Assembly: GCA_049275655.1 (NCBI GenBank)
Contig: JBASUY010000030.1
Span: 124,001 to 188,000 of the forward strand
Source: Sherwoodlollariibacterium sp049275655
GTDB lineage: Bacteria > Omnitrophota > Gorgyraeia > Gygaellales > Profunditerraquicolaceae
Length of the DNA: 64,000 bases
Reading direction: 5' to 3'
Part shown: piece by piece, positions 7,549 to 16,199 of the stretch
How the letters are laid out: the number at the start of each line of letters is the position of its first letter
Position numbering within the stretch: position 1 is the stretch's first letter
Notes under the pieces: generated by a model
The model's input: the letters and a program-made list of their open reading frames with translations, nothing else
Told to the model about the DNA's origin: nothing
Databases searched by the model: none
Translations under genes and position numbers: made by a program

Positions 7549-7929
7549 TTAGTAACTAAAACCGCCACTGACTTCAAAGGCATCTTTAATTAAACTTAAC
7601 TTAAAAGGAGAAGAAGAAAAATCTACAGAAACTACATCAAACCTTGCCCTTTTATTTAACAGAGAATTTTCTTTAAGAAAATTTAAAGCTACCTTAGATA
7701 TCCTCCTCTGTTTTAAAGAAGAGACGGCTTCTTTTGCTAAGCCAAACCTACTGCTCCTACGGGATTTTACTTCTATAAAACATAAGGTATCTTTATCTAA
7801 AGCTACTATATCTATCTCCCCAAACTTAACTTTATACCTTCGCGCTATTATTTTATACCCCTTGCCCTTAATAAATCTTACTGCTAAGTCCTCGCCGCTT
7901 TTGCCAAGGCTTAATTCTTTTTTAGCCAT
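7549..7929 (-). CDS. yraN: YraN/UPF0102 family endonuclease-like protein
   Basis: 126 residues, the normal length of this family, which has a restriction-endonuclease-like (Holliday-junction resolvase-type) fold. Visible motifs are GKSGEDLAVRFIKGKGY, GEIDIVALD and IEVKSRRSS: the E-x(n)-D-x(n)-ExK catalytic pattern. The cellular role is unsettled in most bacteria, though DNA processing or competence is suspected. It overlaps rnhB by 8 bases and is its usual neighbour (rnhB-yraN downstream of rplS-trmD). Confidence 0.9.
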   Translation of the reverse strand: MAKKELSLGKSGEDLAVRFIKGKGYKIIARRYKVKFGEIDIVALDKDTLCFIEVKSRRSSRFGLAKEAVSSLKQRRISKVALNFLKENSLLNKRARFDVVSVDFSSSPFKLSLIKDAFEVSGGFSY

Positions 7930-8524
7930 CTAAAAAGCTTCTCCTGTGTATAGGCAAAGGGCCTAACCTCTTTAAGCTTTCTTTATGCTCTTTTGTAGGA
8001 TAACCCTTATGCGCCTTAAATCCGTATTCAGGATAGATACGGTCGTAAGCAAGCATTATCCTATCCCTTGTAACCTTAGCAATAATAGAAGCGGCGGCTA
8101 TACTCTTAGACTTAGCATCCCCCCGGATAATAGATAGATACGGCAATGGCAGGCTTAAAGGCATATTCCCATCAACAATAATATAAGCCTTGCCCAGCTT
8201 TACCTTGCTTAACTTTCTTATCAAAGAACGCACTGCCTTTTGAATAGCAAGGTGTGTGGCTTGAAGAATATTAATCCTATCTATTACCTTTTCGCCTACA
8301 ATCCCTATGCCGATTAAAGAGTGCTTTTTAATCTCCGTAAAAGCCTTATCCCTTGCTAAGGGTGTTAATGCTTTTGAATCATTAATAATGTTTCTAAAGG
8401 TATGCTTCTTTAACAATACCGCGGCAGCTACTACCGGACCGGCTAAAGGCCCCCTGCCTGCCTCATCCACCCCAATAATAAACTTGTATCCTAAACGCTT
8501 AAATCTGCGCTCGTAATAGAGCAT
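7922..8524 (-). CDS. rnhB: ribonuclease HII
   Basis: 200 residues. RNase HII cuts RNA in RNA-DNA hybrids and removes single ribonucleotides from DNA. The family signature GVDEAGRGPLAGPVVAAAV carries the first catalytic Asp-Glu pair (D20, E21). YIIVDGN supplies the third acid, and SIIAKVTRDRIM is the conserved C-terminal helix. Order rplS-rnhB-yraN is the widespread bacterial arrangement. Confidence 0.97.
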   Translation of the reverse strand: MLYYERRFKRLGYKFIIGVDEAGRGPLAGPVVAAAVLLKKHTFRNIINDSKALTPLARDKAFTEIKKHSLIGIGIVGEKVIDRINILQATHLAIQKAVRSLIRKLSKVKLGKAYIIVDGNMPLSLPLPYLSIIRGDAKSKSIAAASIIAKVTRDRIMLAYDRIYPEYGFKAHKGYPTKEHKESLKRLGPLPIHRRSFLDG

Positions 8525-8536
8525 AGCAGGTAAGGC

Positions 8537-8884
8537 TTATTCTTTGCTTGCTATCTTAGTGGCGCGCTTGCCGAATTTTCCCCTTAAATAGTAGAGCTTT
8601 GCCCGCCTTACCTTGCCTAAACGGATAACCTCAATACGCTCAATACTAGGAGAGTTAAGCGGAAAGACCCTCTCAATCCCCTCGCCATAAGAGACCTTTC
8701 TAATCGTAAAATGCTCACTAACCCCCTTACCCTCCCTTGCGATAACTACACCTTCAAATGGATGGAGGCGGAATTTATCCGGGCCTTCAGGTATCTTAGT
8801 AAAAACCTTTATGGTATCTCCCACATTAAATGCAGGATGCTCTTTTTTAACAAATAACAATTTTTCTAAATTAGCCCTATTCAT
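8537..8884 (-). CDS. rplS: 50S ribosomal protein L19
   Basis: 115 residues, normal for bL19, which sits at the 30S-50S interface. The conserved segments FNVGDTIKVFTKI, FEGVVIARE, TIRKVSYGEGIERVFP and RLGKVRRAKLYYLRG are present. The start ATG overlaps the trmD stop (ATGA), and AAGGAGG within the last trmD codons is its ribosome-binding site, so translation is coupled. Confidence 0.98.
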   Translation of the reverse strand: MNRANLEKLLFVKKEHPAFNVGDTIKVFTKIPEGPDKFRLHPFEGVVIAREGKGVSEHFTIRKVSYGEGIERVFPLNSPSIERIEVIRLGKVRRAKLYYLRGKFGKRATKIASKE

Positions 8885-9576
8885 TTTTCCTCCTTAATTT
8901 GTTTTTCAAAAAGATCGGGCCTGCGCTCCGCCGTCACCCTAATAGATTCTTTCTTTCTCCAAACACTGATTTTTTTATGGTCTCCGGAAAGAAGGACCTT
9001 GGGGACACCCATATTTTTATAGTTAGCCGGCCTAGTATAATGCGGATATTCTAATAGATTACCTTCAAAAGACTCAAAATTCAAGGAATTTTTGTCTCCC
9101 AATACCCCCGGCAACAACCTTACTACCGCGTCTATAAAGGCCATTGCCGGTAACTCTCCTCCGGTTAAGATATAATCCCCTATAGAGACCTCTTCATCAA
9201 CTAAATATCTTCTTACCCTTTCATCTACCCCCTCATAATGCCCGCAAATAAGTATAAGATTCTTAAACTTAGCAAACTTTTTAGCTAAAGCCTGATTAAA
9301 TACCTTCCCCTGCGCAGAAAAGAGTACAACCTTGGCTCTTTTTATTTTAGATTTTATCTTCTCAACGCAATTAAATATCGGTTCAGGCCGCATAACCATG
9401 CCTGAGCCCCCTCCAAAGGGGCGGTCGTCAACCTTTCTATGCTTATCTTGCGTATAGTTTCTTAAATCATGAATATAAAACCTTACCCTTTTTTTGGCTT
9501 GTGCGCGCTTCATCATAGACTCATTTAAGACGCAATCAAACATCCCGGGGAATATAGTTATTATATCTATCCTCAT
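8881..9576 (-). CDS. trmD: tRNA (guanine-37-N1)-methyltransferase
   Basis: 231 residues. TrmD makes m1G37 next to the anticodon to prevent frameshifting. Trefoil-knot SPOUT motifs are visible: RIDIITIFPGMF at the N-terminus, DDRPFGGGSGMVM, CGHYEGVDERV and IGDYILTGGELPAM. The C-terminal domain ends in an RRPDLF segment. It lies in an operon between tgt and rplS. The usual rpsP and rimM partners are not next to it. Confidence 0.98.
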   Translation of the reverse strand: MRIDIITIFPGMFDCVLNESMMKRAQAKKRVRFYIHDLRNYTQDKHRKVDDRPFGGGSGMVMRPEPIFNCVEKIKSKIKRAKVVLFSAQGKVFNQALAKKFAKFKNLILICGHYEGVDERVRRYLVDEEVSIGDYILTGGELPAMAFIDAVVRLLPGVLGDKNSLNFESFEGNLLEYPHYTRPANYKNMGVPKVLLSGDHKKISVWRKKESIRVTAERRPDLFEKQIKEEK

Positions 9577-9578
9577 AC

Positions 9579-10700
9579 CTATCTGTGTAAATACCTATTT
9601 AGAAAATCTTTCTTAAACTCCAAAAAATAACCACCCTTTATAGCCTCACGAATATTTTTAGCAAGGTTTAAAAAGAAAAAGACGTTATGCAAAGAGAGCA
9701 ACGTAAGCCCTAGCATCTCCTGAGCATTAAATAAGTGCCGTAAGTATGCGCGGCTAAAATTCCTGCATGTATAACATTGGCAGTCTTCGTCAAGAGGAGC
9801 TAAATCATAAGTATAAGGCGAATTGCCTATCTTCACCTTTCCTCTGCTTGTAAAGGCTGTCCCATTTCTGCCATAGCGGGTAGGGACAACGCAATCAAAG
9901 ATATCCACACCCCTCTCTACAGCCTCAAGTATATCTTCGGGATATCCTATCCCCATCGCATAACGCGGCTTATCTAACGGCAATAACGAAGAGACAATGC
10001 TTATTGTATTATATATCAAATCGCTCGGTTCTCCAACAGATACCCCGCCTATTGAATAACCATCAAAATCCATGCTTATCAATTCTTCTGCGCAATACTT
10101 CCTATATTCTTCGTAGGTTGCCCCCTGCACAATCCCGAATAAGAATTGCTTACTTGCGCAAATATCCTTTAGGCTTTTCTTATGCCTAATAGAGCGCTTC
10201 GACCAAAGGATAGTCCTCTTCATCGCTGCCTCTGCCACCTGTTTGCTACAAGGATAGTGCACGCATTCATCCAAAGGCATAATAATATCCGAGCCTAAAT
10301 CGCATTGTATATCAATTATATCCTCGGGAGTCAAAAAATGCTTAAGCCCGTCTATATGCGACTGGAATTCAACCCCCTTATCGCTTATCTTCCGTAAAAG
10401 AGCAAGGCTAAATATCTGATAACCTCCGCTATCCGTAAGAATCGGCTTATCCCAAGAGATAAACTTATGTAAGCCTGCGGCTTTACGGATTACTTCTAAG
10501 CCCGGGCGCAAAAATAAGTGATACGTATTAGAGAGCATAATCTGCGCGCCTGCCTCCAAAACATCCTTTGGGTATAACCCTTTTATTGTCGCATGGGTGC
10601 CTACGGGCATAAAAGCCGGGGTATCAATATCCCCGTGCGCCGTAAAGATTCTCCCTAACCTTGCATTGCTATTATTATCTCGCAGTAAAAGCTTAAACAT
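9579..10700 (-). CDS. tgt: tRNA-guanine transglycosylase
   Basis: 373 residues. Exchanges guanine-34 for preQ1 in tRNAs with GUN anticodons, the insertion step of queuosine synthesis. Conserved features are FMPVGTHATIKGL, LTDSGGYQIFSL with the catalytic Asp, GYSIGGVSVGEP, and VDIFDCVVPTRYGRNGTAF with the nucleophile Asp. The zinc site is CQCYTCRNFSRAYLRHLF. It is placed between queA (6 bases away) and trmD, so queuosine assembly and m1G37 methylation are co-expressed. Confidence 0.98.
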   Translation of the reverse strand: MFKLLLRDNNSNARLGRIFTAHGDIDTPAFMPVGTHATIKGLYPKDVLEAGAQIMLSNTYHLFLRPGLEVIRKAAGLHKFISWDKPILTDSGGYQIFSLALLRKISDKGVEFQSHIDGLKHFLTPEDIIDIQCDLGSDIIMPLDECVHYPCSKQVAEAAMKRTILWSKRSIRHKKSLKDICASKQFLFGIVQGATYEEYRKYCAEELISMDFDGYSIGGVSVGEPSDLIYNTISIVSSLLPLDKPRYAMGIGYPEDILEAVERGVDIFDCVVPTRYGRNGTAFTSRGKVKIGNSPYTYDLAPLDEDCQCYTCRNFSRAYLRHLFNAQEMLGLTLLSLHNVFFFLNLAKNIREAIKGGYFLEFKKDFLNRYLHR

Positions 10701-10706
10701 ATTTAC

Positions 10707-11696
10707 CTAGATTATAAACATTGCATCGCCATAACTATAAAATCTGTAGCGGTTATCTATCGCCTCCTTGTAGGCCTTTTTGATTAAATCTTCTTTCGCA
10801 AAAGCGGATACTAACATAAAAAGCGTAGTCTTAGGCAGATGAAAATTAGTAAGTAGGCAATCGGCAAGTTTAAATTTAAACCCCGGGTAGATAAATAGGT
10901 TAGTAAAACCTTCGCTTAAACCTATCGCATACGCCTCTAATGCCCTTAAAGAAGTTGTCCCTACCGCTATAATCCTTTTCTTAGAAGCCTTGGCTGCTTT
11001 AATCTTCTCCTGAGTGATTTTAGGGACCTTAAAATACTCCGGCTCCATATTATGTTTAGTTATATCATCGGTTCTAACCGGCTTAAATGTGCCTAACCCT
11101 ACATGCAAAGTAAGGTAGGCAATATCTATACCCAAAGACTCTATCTCTTTAAGCATCTGATGAGTAAAATGCAAGCCTGCTGTAGGAGAGGCAATTGCGC
11201 CGTCTTTTTTAGCGTAAACTGTCTGATAATAATCTTTATCTAACTCTTCAGGCGCTCTTTTTATATACGGAGGAAGCGGGACCTGCCCAAGTTGGTAGAT
11301 ATTATCCGCATCCTTCTTTTTAAAAGATATCTCTTTAAAAGAAGTTACTACCCCTACAACCTCACTTGGGGAAAAAGTTATCCTCTCGCCTATCTTTGTG
11401 CGGCTAGGTTGAATTAAAGCCTCAAACCTACTGCCGTCTTTGCGTTTAATTAATAATACCTCTACCTTGCCTCCGGTTGCCTTGCGTCCGGTTAAACGGC
11501 AGGTAAGCACACGTGTATCATTAAGAAGAAGAAGCTCTCCCTTATTAAGAAAAGTTGTAAAATCCTTAAAATCCTTATGTAATATACTTTTATTTTTACG
11601 GTCAACTACCAAAAGCTTAGCTAAGGTGCGCTCCTTTAAAGGATACTGCGCAATTAAATCTGCGGGCAAAGAGTAATCAAAAGTTGAAAGCTTCAT
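10707..11696 (-). CDS. queA: S-adenosylmethionine:tRNA ribosyltransferase-isomerase
   Basis: 329 residues. Transfers and isomerises the ribosyl of SAM onto preQ1-tRNA to give epoxyqueuosine. Family signatures are FDYSLPADLIAQYPL at the N-terminus, LLLNDTRVL, SPTAGLHFT, LHVGLGTFKPV, AVGTTSLRALE and TNFHLPKTTLFMLV. Followed by tgt. The epoxyqueuosine reductase of the pathway is queH, two genes upstream. Confidence 0.98.
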   Translation of the reverse strand: MKLSTFDYSLPADLIAQYPLKERTLAKLLVVDRKNKSILHKDFKDFTTFLNKGELLLLNDTRVLTCRLTGRKATGGKVEVLLIKRKDGSRFEALIQPSRTKIGERITFSPSEVVGVVTSFKEISFKKKDADNIYQLGQVPLPPYIKRAPEELDKDYYQTVYAKKDGAIASPTAGLHFTHQMLKEIESLGIDIAYLTLHVGLGTFKPVRTDDITKHNMEPEYFKVPKITQEKIKAAKASKKRIIAVGTTSLRALEAYAIGLSEGFTNLFIYPGFKFKLADCLLTNFHLPKTTLFMLVSAFAKEDLIKKAYKEAIDNRYRFYSYGDAMFII

Positions 11697-11717
11697 TATG
11701 TATTGAATACTGGTAGG

Positions 11718-12899
11718 CTAACAAGAGCTTAAGTATTTAACAAGGCTATCTGTTATATCATCGTAAGAGAATATTACTATTCCGTCGGGATTTAAGGCCT
11801 CTATAGCCTTATATTGCGATATAAAGGCATTTGTGCTCTCCTTCATTAAATATAACCCTAAACCCATAAATACCTTTCCCTTGGCCTTTAAAGCCAAAGA
11901 CGCTAAAGCCAGTTCTTTAGCGAGCCGATTGTCAATTGTATAATTCATGATTACAACATAATCCAATATCCCCTCTTCAAGCCATAACGGCCAGTCTTGA
12001 AATAAACTTGAATAAGCCCTCTCTGAAGAGGCTACTACTGCAGAGGAAACCAACAAGTCTTTGGATTTATCTTTTACGCTCTTGGCTATTCCTCTTACCA
12101 ACGCGGTTATTTGGTTTCTTCGCCAATCATCCCAGAGCATATGATCCTTCGGCGTATTTAATCCCGTAAGCGGGTCAAGCCGTGCCCAGTCCTTAAACCT
12201 CTGTATATTCTTAACTCCGTAACCGTAACTTAAACCATACTTAGTAAACCTTGAGCCCGGTATAAACGGAACTGTCATCGGATAACGCGTATAATCAAGA
12301 TGAACGCCACTAAACAGAGGATATCTATCTATGACCTCTTCTACAAGGGAGGTTAAAAATTTTACTACCCTCTGGTCCCCCGGCTCTAAAAACAAAAGCT
12401 CCTCTCTTAAATAATACTTATCGGATTCATTAGGCTCCTGCCTACCCGAAGGCCTTAGGTACCGGTCTTTAGTCAAGATATCTTTACCGAACTTCTTTAT
12501 TATATCCGCATTCAAATTATTCCCTAAACTTAACAAGTTAATCCAAGCAAAGACCTGAATATCGTTTGCCTTGGCTTCCTTTAATAAAAAATCTATCGTA
12601 TCCTCCCCTGAAATATTTAAAATCTCTTCATACTTTAAGCGGCTAAGCTCCTTAGTATCATAATAAGCCTGGCCTGATTGATAGACCTGCAGATATATTT
12701 GGCTTATCTTCGCCTCCTTACAAAGCAAGACAAGCTTCTTTACCGCCTCTTTAGAATAGAGGACTTTATTTGCTGAAAATATGCTTACCCACACGCCCTT
12801 AGGGATGCCCCCAGAGAAAGAAGGAACCGTCAACCCTAAAAACATAACCAAAAATAAAGCTAAAACAAATACTCTAAATAAAAATACCCTTCTTTTCAT
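11718..12899 (-). CDS. secreted glycosyl-hydrolase-like protein (GHL10/DUF187-type TIM barrel)
   Basis: 393 residues. Residues 1-29 are a signal peptide (RVFVLALFLVMFLGL, cleavage near SFSGG). The mature part starts GVWVSIFSANKVLYSKEA and continues with QIYLQVYQSGQAYY, VFAWINLLSLG, FSGVHLDYTRYP, a DWRRNQITALVR segment and YVVIMNYTID. This is the order seen in the glycosyl-hydrolase-like 10 family related to YngK. Those proteins act on extracellular or cell-wall polysaccharides, but the substrate here is unknown. The ATG overlaps the queH stop by four bases. An exported carbohydrate-active protein translationally coupled to a tRNA-modification enzyme is odd and probably reflects genome compaction. 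Confidence 0.75.
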   Translation of the reverse strand: MKRRVFLFRVFVLALFLVMFLGLTVPSFSGGIPKGVWVSIFSANKVLYSKEAVKKLVLLCKEAKISQIYLQVYQSGQAYYDTKELSRLKYEEILNISGEDTIDFLLKEAKANDIQVFAWINLLSLGNNLNADIIKKFGKDILTKDRYLRPSGRQEPNESDKYYLREELLFLEPGDQRVVKFLTSLVEEVIDRYPLFSGVHLDYTRYPMTVPFIPGSRFTKYGLSYGYGVKNIQRFKDWARLDPLTGLNTPKDHMLWDDWRRNQITALVRGIAKSVKDKSKDLLVSSAVVASSERAYSSLFQDWPLWLEEGILDYVVIMNYTIDNRLAKELALASLALKAKGKVFMGLGLYLMKESTNAFISQYKAIEALNPDGIVIFSYDDITDSLVKYLSSC

Positions 12900-13429
12900 T
12901 TATCCTTCTTAGTGTATCTTTCTATCTCTGAATAAATACAACCGCAGTATTTCTGCATGTATAACCCTTTAGCCCTAGCCTCTTCGTGCGCCTTTCTAAA
13001 GCCGGGCCTGAAATCAAGGTAACAAAACTTAACCTCTTCTTCTTTGGATACTTCATCGCCTATTCTTTTTAACGCCTGATGGTCCTGATAGGGGCTTACC
13101 AAAAGCGTTGTAGTAAAATAATCAAACCCGTTAAGCTTAGCTATTACGGCTGTTTTTTTAAGCCTTAATCTCCAGCATGCCAAACACCTTACAGGAGCAT
13201 CTTCTTTAAAATTTACCGCCCTAAAAAATTCCTGCGGAAGGTATTCGGGAAAAATTAAATCTATATCAAAGCCTGCATTAGATAGTGCATCCTTTCTTTG
13301 TTTATACTCAAGAAAGGGATGGATATTGGGGTTGTAGAATAACCCAAAGACCTTAAAACCTTTAAGATTCAATACTTCTAAAGGATGAATAAGGCAAGGC
13401 GCACAGCAGATATGGATAAGGAGCTTCAT
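12896..13429 (-). CDS. queH: epoxyqueuosine reductase QueH
   Basis: 177 residues. Reduces epoxyqueuosine in tRNA to queuosine, the non-orthologous replacement of QueG. Motifs of the DUF208 family are HICCAPCLIHPLE (adjacent cysteines for the [4Fe-4S] cluster), FYNPNIHPFLEYKQR, RCLACWRLRL, TTTLLVSPYQDH and QKYCGCIYSE. With queA and tgt downstream it completes the last three steps of the pathway. The preQ1-forming genes (queD, queE, queC, queF) are not in this window. Confidence 0.95.
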   Translation of the reverse strand: MKLLIHICCAPCLIHPLEVLNLKGFKVFGLFYNPNIHPFLEYKQRKDALSNAGFDIDLIFPEYLPQEFFRAVNFKEDAPVRCLACWRLRLKKTAVIAKLNGFDYFTTTLLVSPYQDHQALKRIGDEVSKEEEVKFCYLDFRPGFRKAHEEARAKGLYMQKYCGCIYSEIERYTKKDK

Positions 13430-13439
13430 TTATAACTAC

Positions 13440-14492
13440 CTAGAACAGCTCTTCCTGAGCGTCTTTAGTATATTTTATTTTAAAATGGTCAAATGCCAAT
13501 TTAGTCGCAATCCGCCCGCGGGGAGTACGCTTAAGATAGCCGGCTTTAAGAAGATACGGCTCAACAGTATCAGCTATAGTATCTGCTTCTTCGTTAAGGC
13601 TGGCGGCTAAAGACTCTATACCTACAGGCCCGCCTGCGTATGATTCTAAAATTAACTTTAAGACCCTGCGGTCTAAATCATCAAGCCCGGCTTCGTCAAT
13701 CCTAAGCCCGTCTAAAGACTTAGAAGCTATATCTATATCTATCTTAGAAAGTGAAGCTACCTGCGCATAATCCCTTATCCTGCGCAAAAGGCGGTTTGCT
13801 ATGCGAGGAGTCCCGCGCGCCCTTCGAGCTATCTCAAGGGCGGCCTCCTCTGTAATCCCTATCTCTAAAATTTTAGCGGAGGCTTTAATTATTTTAGCCA
13901 AATCCTTATCTTCATAAAAATCTAATGTATAAAAAATACCGAACCTGCCTCTTAAAGGAGCAGCCAATAGCCCTGTACGGGTAGTCGCTCCTATCAAGGT
14001 AAAAGGTTTAAGGTTAAATTTTATCGTTTTGGCATACGGTCCTTTATCAATAACAAAATCTATCTGAAACGTCTCCATTGCCGGGTAGAGAAACTCTTCT
14101 ACCACCTTAGAGAGCCTATGTATCTCGTCAATAAAAAGAATGTCCCCTCTCTCTAGATTAGTCAAAATCCCGATTAAATCCCCTGCCCTTTCAATAGCCG
14201 GGCCGGAAGTAGCAGTAATTTTAGAGCCAACCTCATGGGCTATAATATGCGAAAGCGAAGTCTTACCTAAGCCCGGCGGGCCGCTTAATAAGACATGCTC
14301 TAATGGCTCTTCCCTCTGCTTAGCCGCCTGAATAGAGACCTTTAGGTTATCTATTATATCCGTATGCCCTACAAACTCAGTGAACCTCTTGGGGCGTAAA
14401 GATATATTTAATACTTGGTCTTCTTCTGCCTCTTTTGCGTTGGTAATAAGGCTATTGCCCTTTATCAGCGCTTCCCTCTCCTCTTGACTCAT
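13440..14492 (-). CDS. ruvB: Holliday junction branch-migration helicase RuvB
   Basis: 350 residues. AAA+ motor that drives RuvA-bound Holliday junctions. RPKRFTEFVGH, Walker A GPPGLGKTSLSHI, Walker B ILFIDEIHRLS, the sensor segment LIGATTRTGLLAAPLRGRFG, the arginine-finger region RGTPRIANRLLRR, and the C-terminal winged helix (GPVGIESLAASLNEE, RTPRGRIAT) are all present. It overlaps scpA by 41 bases; the ATG lies 13 bases from AAGGAG, so the exact start is uncertain. ruvA and ruvC are not nearby. Confidence 0.97.
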   Translation of the reverse strand: MSQEEREALIKGNSLITNAKEAEEDQVLNISLRPKRFTEFVGHTDIIDNLKVSIQAAKQREEPLEHVLLSGPPGLGKTSLSHIIAHEVGSKITATSGPAIERAGDLIGILTNLERGDILFIDEIHRLSKVVEEFLYPAMETFQIDFVIDKGPYAKTIKFNLKPFTLIGATTRTGLLAAPLRGRFGIFYTLDFYEDKDLAKIIKASAKILEIGITEEAALEIARRARGTPRIANRLLRRIRDYAQVASLSKIDIDIASKSLDGLRIDEAGLDDLDRRVLKLILESYAGGPVGIESLAASLNEEADTIADTVEPYLLKAGYLKRTPRGRIATKLAFDHFKIKYTKDAQEELF

Positions 14493-15222
14493 AAGGCGTA
14501 ATATTCTCCTTGTTTCTTAAAATCTCTATCTCGCCGAACATCCGGCTCTGCCTAGCCACAACCTCTTTTAGGCGCATCAACTCCAATATGGCAAGAAAGA
14601 TAACGATAATCCCCATTTTATCTTTGGCCTTATTGAATAACTCCGAAAGCTTAACTTCTGTTTTAACTAATAAAAGGTGGAGTATATCATGCGTTGCCTG
14701 CTCAACCGTAAACTGGTCCTTAACTACCTCGTAAAAGACCTCCTTTGGGACATCCTGAAGCGCCTTAGAAAAAGCATTTATTAAATCAAATATACTCGCC
14801 TCAAAATAAACTTCTTTACTTTTCAAATCCTTAGCCTCTGCCTTTGCTTTAGGGCGCTTAAAAATATCCTGCTGGCTTGCTTCTTTTTGGCGCAGATTCT
14901 CGGCTATCTCTTTGAATTTCTCATACTCTAAGAGCCTCTTGACTAACTCCTCGCGCGGGTCCTCTTCTTGAGCTTGAAGATTATCTGCCTCTTCAACCGG
15001 AAGAAGCATCTTAGATTTAATCTGCATCAATGTAGCAGCCATAACCAAAAACTCCCCGGCAATATTTAAATCCAATAGTTGCATTAAGTTTATATACTGC
15101 ATATATTGCTCGGTTACCTGAGCAATAGGGATATCATAAATATTCAAGTGGTCCTTTTTTACAAGGTACAAAAGCAAATCTAAGGGGCCTTCAAATATCT
15201 CTAACTTTATCTTATAGTTCAT
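14452..15222 (-). CDS. scpA: segregation and condensation protein A
   Basis: 256 residues, a normal ScpA kleisin that bridges SMC heads. It begins YKIKLEIFEGPLDLLLYLV followed by DIPIAQVTEQYMQYI and GEFLVMAATLMQIKSKMLLP, the conserved N-terminal domain. The middle is charged and helical, and the C-terminal winged helix contains VIVIFLAILELMRLKEV. Its partner scpB is not adjacent. Start ATG overlaps the trpS stop by four bases. Confidence 0.95.
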   Translation of the reverse strand: MNYKIKLEIFEGPLDLLLYLVKKDHLNIYDIPIAQVTEQYMQYINLMQLLDLNIAGEFLVMAATLMQIKSKMLLPVEEADNLQAQEEDPREELVKRLLEYEKFKEIAENLRQKEASQQDIFKRPKAKAEAKDLKSKEVYFEASIFDLINAFSKALQDVPKEVFYEVVKDQFTVEQATHDILHLLLVKTEVKLSELFNKAKDKMGIIVIFLAILELMRLKEVVARQSRMFGEIEILRNKENITPYESRGEGSADKGQ

Positions 15223-16199
15223 AAATTTAATCCCTTAAAGGCCTCTCCTATTGTTTTAGCCGCCTCTTCCTTAGCGCGCTCATTACCTCTTTCTATAACC
15301 TTTCTTACATAGCCTTTATCCTTATAAAGCTCTTCCCTCTTTTTTTTGATAGGAGAAAGAAAAGATACAATCTTTTCAGAGAGTATCTTCTTACATTCAG
15401 TACAACCCTTCTTTGCCCCCACGCACCAATCATACGCCTCATCTTTTATCTCAGGGGCAAAAGCAGTGTAATAGGAAAAAACATTGCATACCTGCGGGCG
15501 CCCCGAATCGCTAAGCTTAATCCTTTTAGGGTCGGTAAACATGGACAAGACTTTTTTCGTTATGAAAACAGGTGAATCGGCAAGGTTTATGGTATTATTA
15601 TAACTCTTACTCATCTTACGTCCGTCTAACCCTAATAATTTAGGGACCTTGGTTAATATCGCCTCCGGGTAAGGGAGCAACTCTTTTTTGCATAACTTAT
15701 TAAAAAGCCTTGATAACTGCCTTGTAAGCTCTAAATGCGGAAGCTGATCTTTTCCAACGGGGACCTTCTCTGCCTTATAAAGCAGAATATCCGCAGCCTG
15801 CAAGACAGGATACCCTAAAAATCCATAGGTATTAAGATTGCGCGATTTTACCTCTCTTAATTGTTCCTTGTAAGTAGGGCAACGCTCAAGCAAGCCAAGC
15901 GGGGTTAAACAGGATAGTATCATATACAAAGTTAAGTGCTCCGAAACCTTGGATTGAATAAATATAACTGATTCTTGCGGGTCAATACCTGCACTTATCC
16001 AATCTATAACATTATCTATAATATTCTCCGGCAAATCTTTGGTATCTGCGTATTCGCTCATTAAGGCATGCCAATCAGCAACCATAAAAAAACACCGGTA
16101 TTCCTTTTGCAATTTAACCCAATTATTTAGCGCTCCTACAAGATGCCCTAAGTGTAGCCTGCCGGTAGGGCGCATTCCGCTAAGAAGGGCCTTCTTCAT
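15219..16199 (-). CDS. trpS: tryptophanyl-tRNA synthetase
   Basis: 326 residues, class I synthetase of usual length. The HIGH-type motif is in RPTGRLHLGHLVGAL and the KMSKS loop in LDGRKMSKSYNN. The dimer and Trp-binding region GYPVLQAADILLYKA and the GKDQLPHLELTR segment are conserved. It follows infB (overlap ATGA), where many bacteria have rbfA. Confidence 0.97.
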   Translation of the reverse strand: MKKALLSGMRPTGRLHLGHLVGALNNWVKLQKEYRCFFMVADWHALMSEYADTKDLPENIIDNVIDWISAGIDPQESVIFIQSKVSEHLTLYMILSCLTPLGLLERCPTYKEQLREVKSRNLNTYGFLGYPVLQAADILLYKAEKVPVGKDQLPHLELTRQLSRLFNKLCKKELLPYPEAILTKVPKLLGLDGRKMSKSYNNTINLADSPVFITKKVLSMFTDPKRIKLSDSGRPQVCNVFSYYTAFAPEIKDEAYDWCVGAKKGCTECKKILSEKIVSFLSPIKKKREELYKDKGYVRKVIERGNERAKEEAAKTIGEAFKGLNL

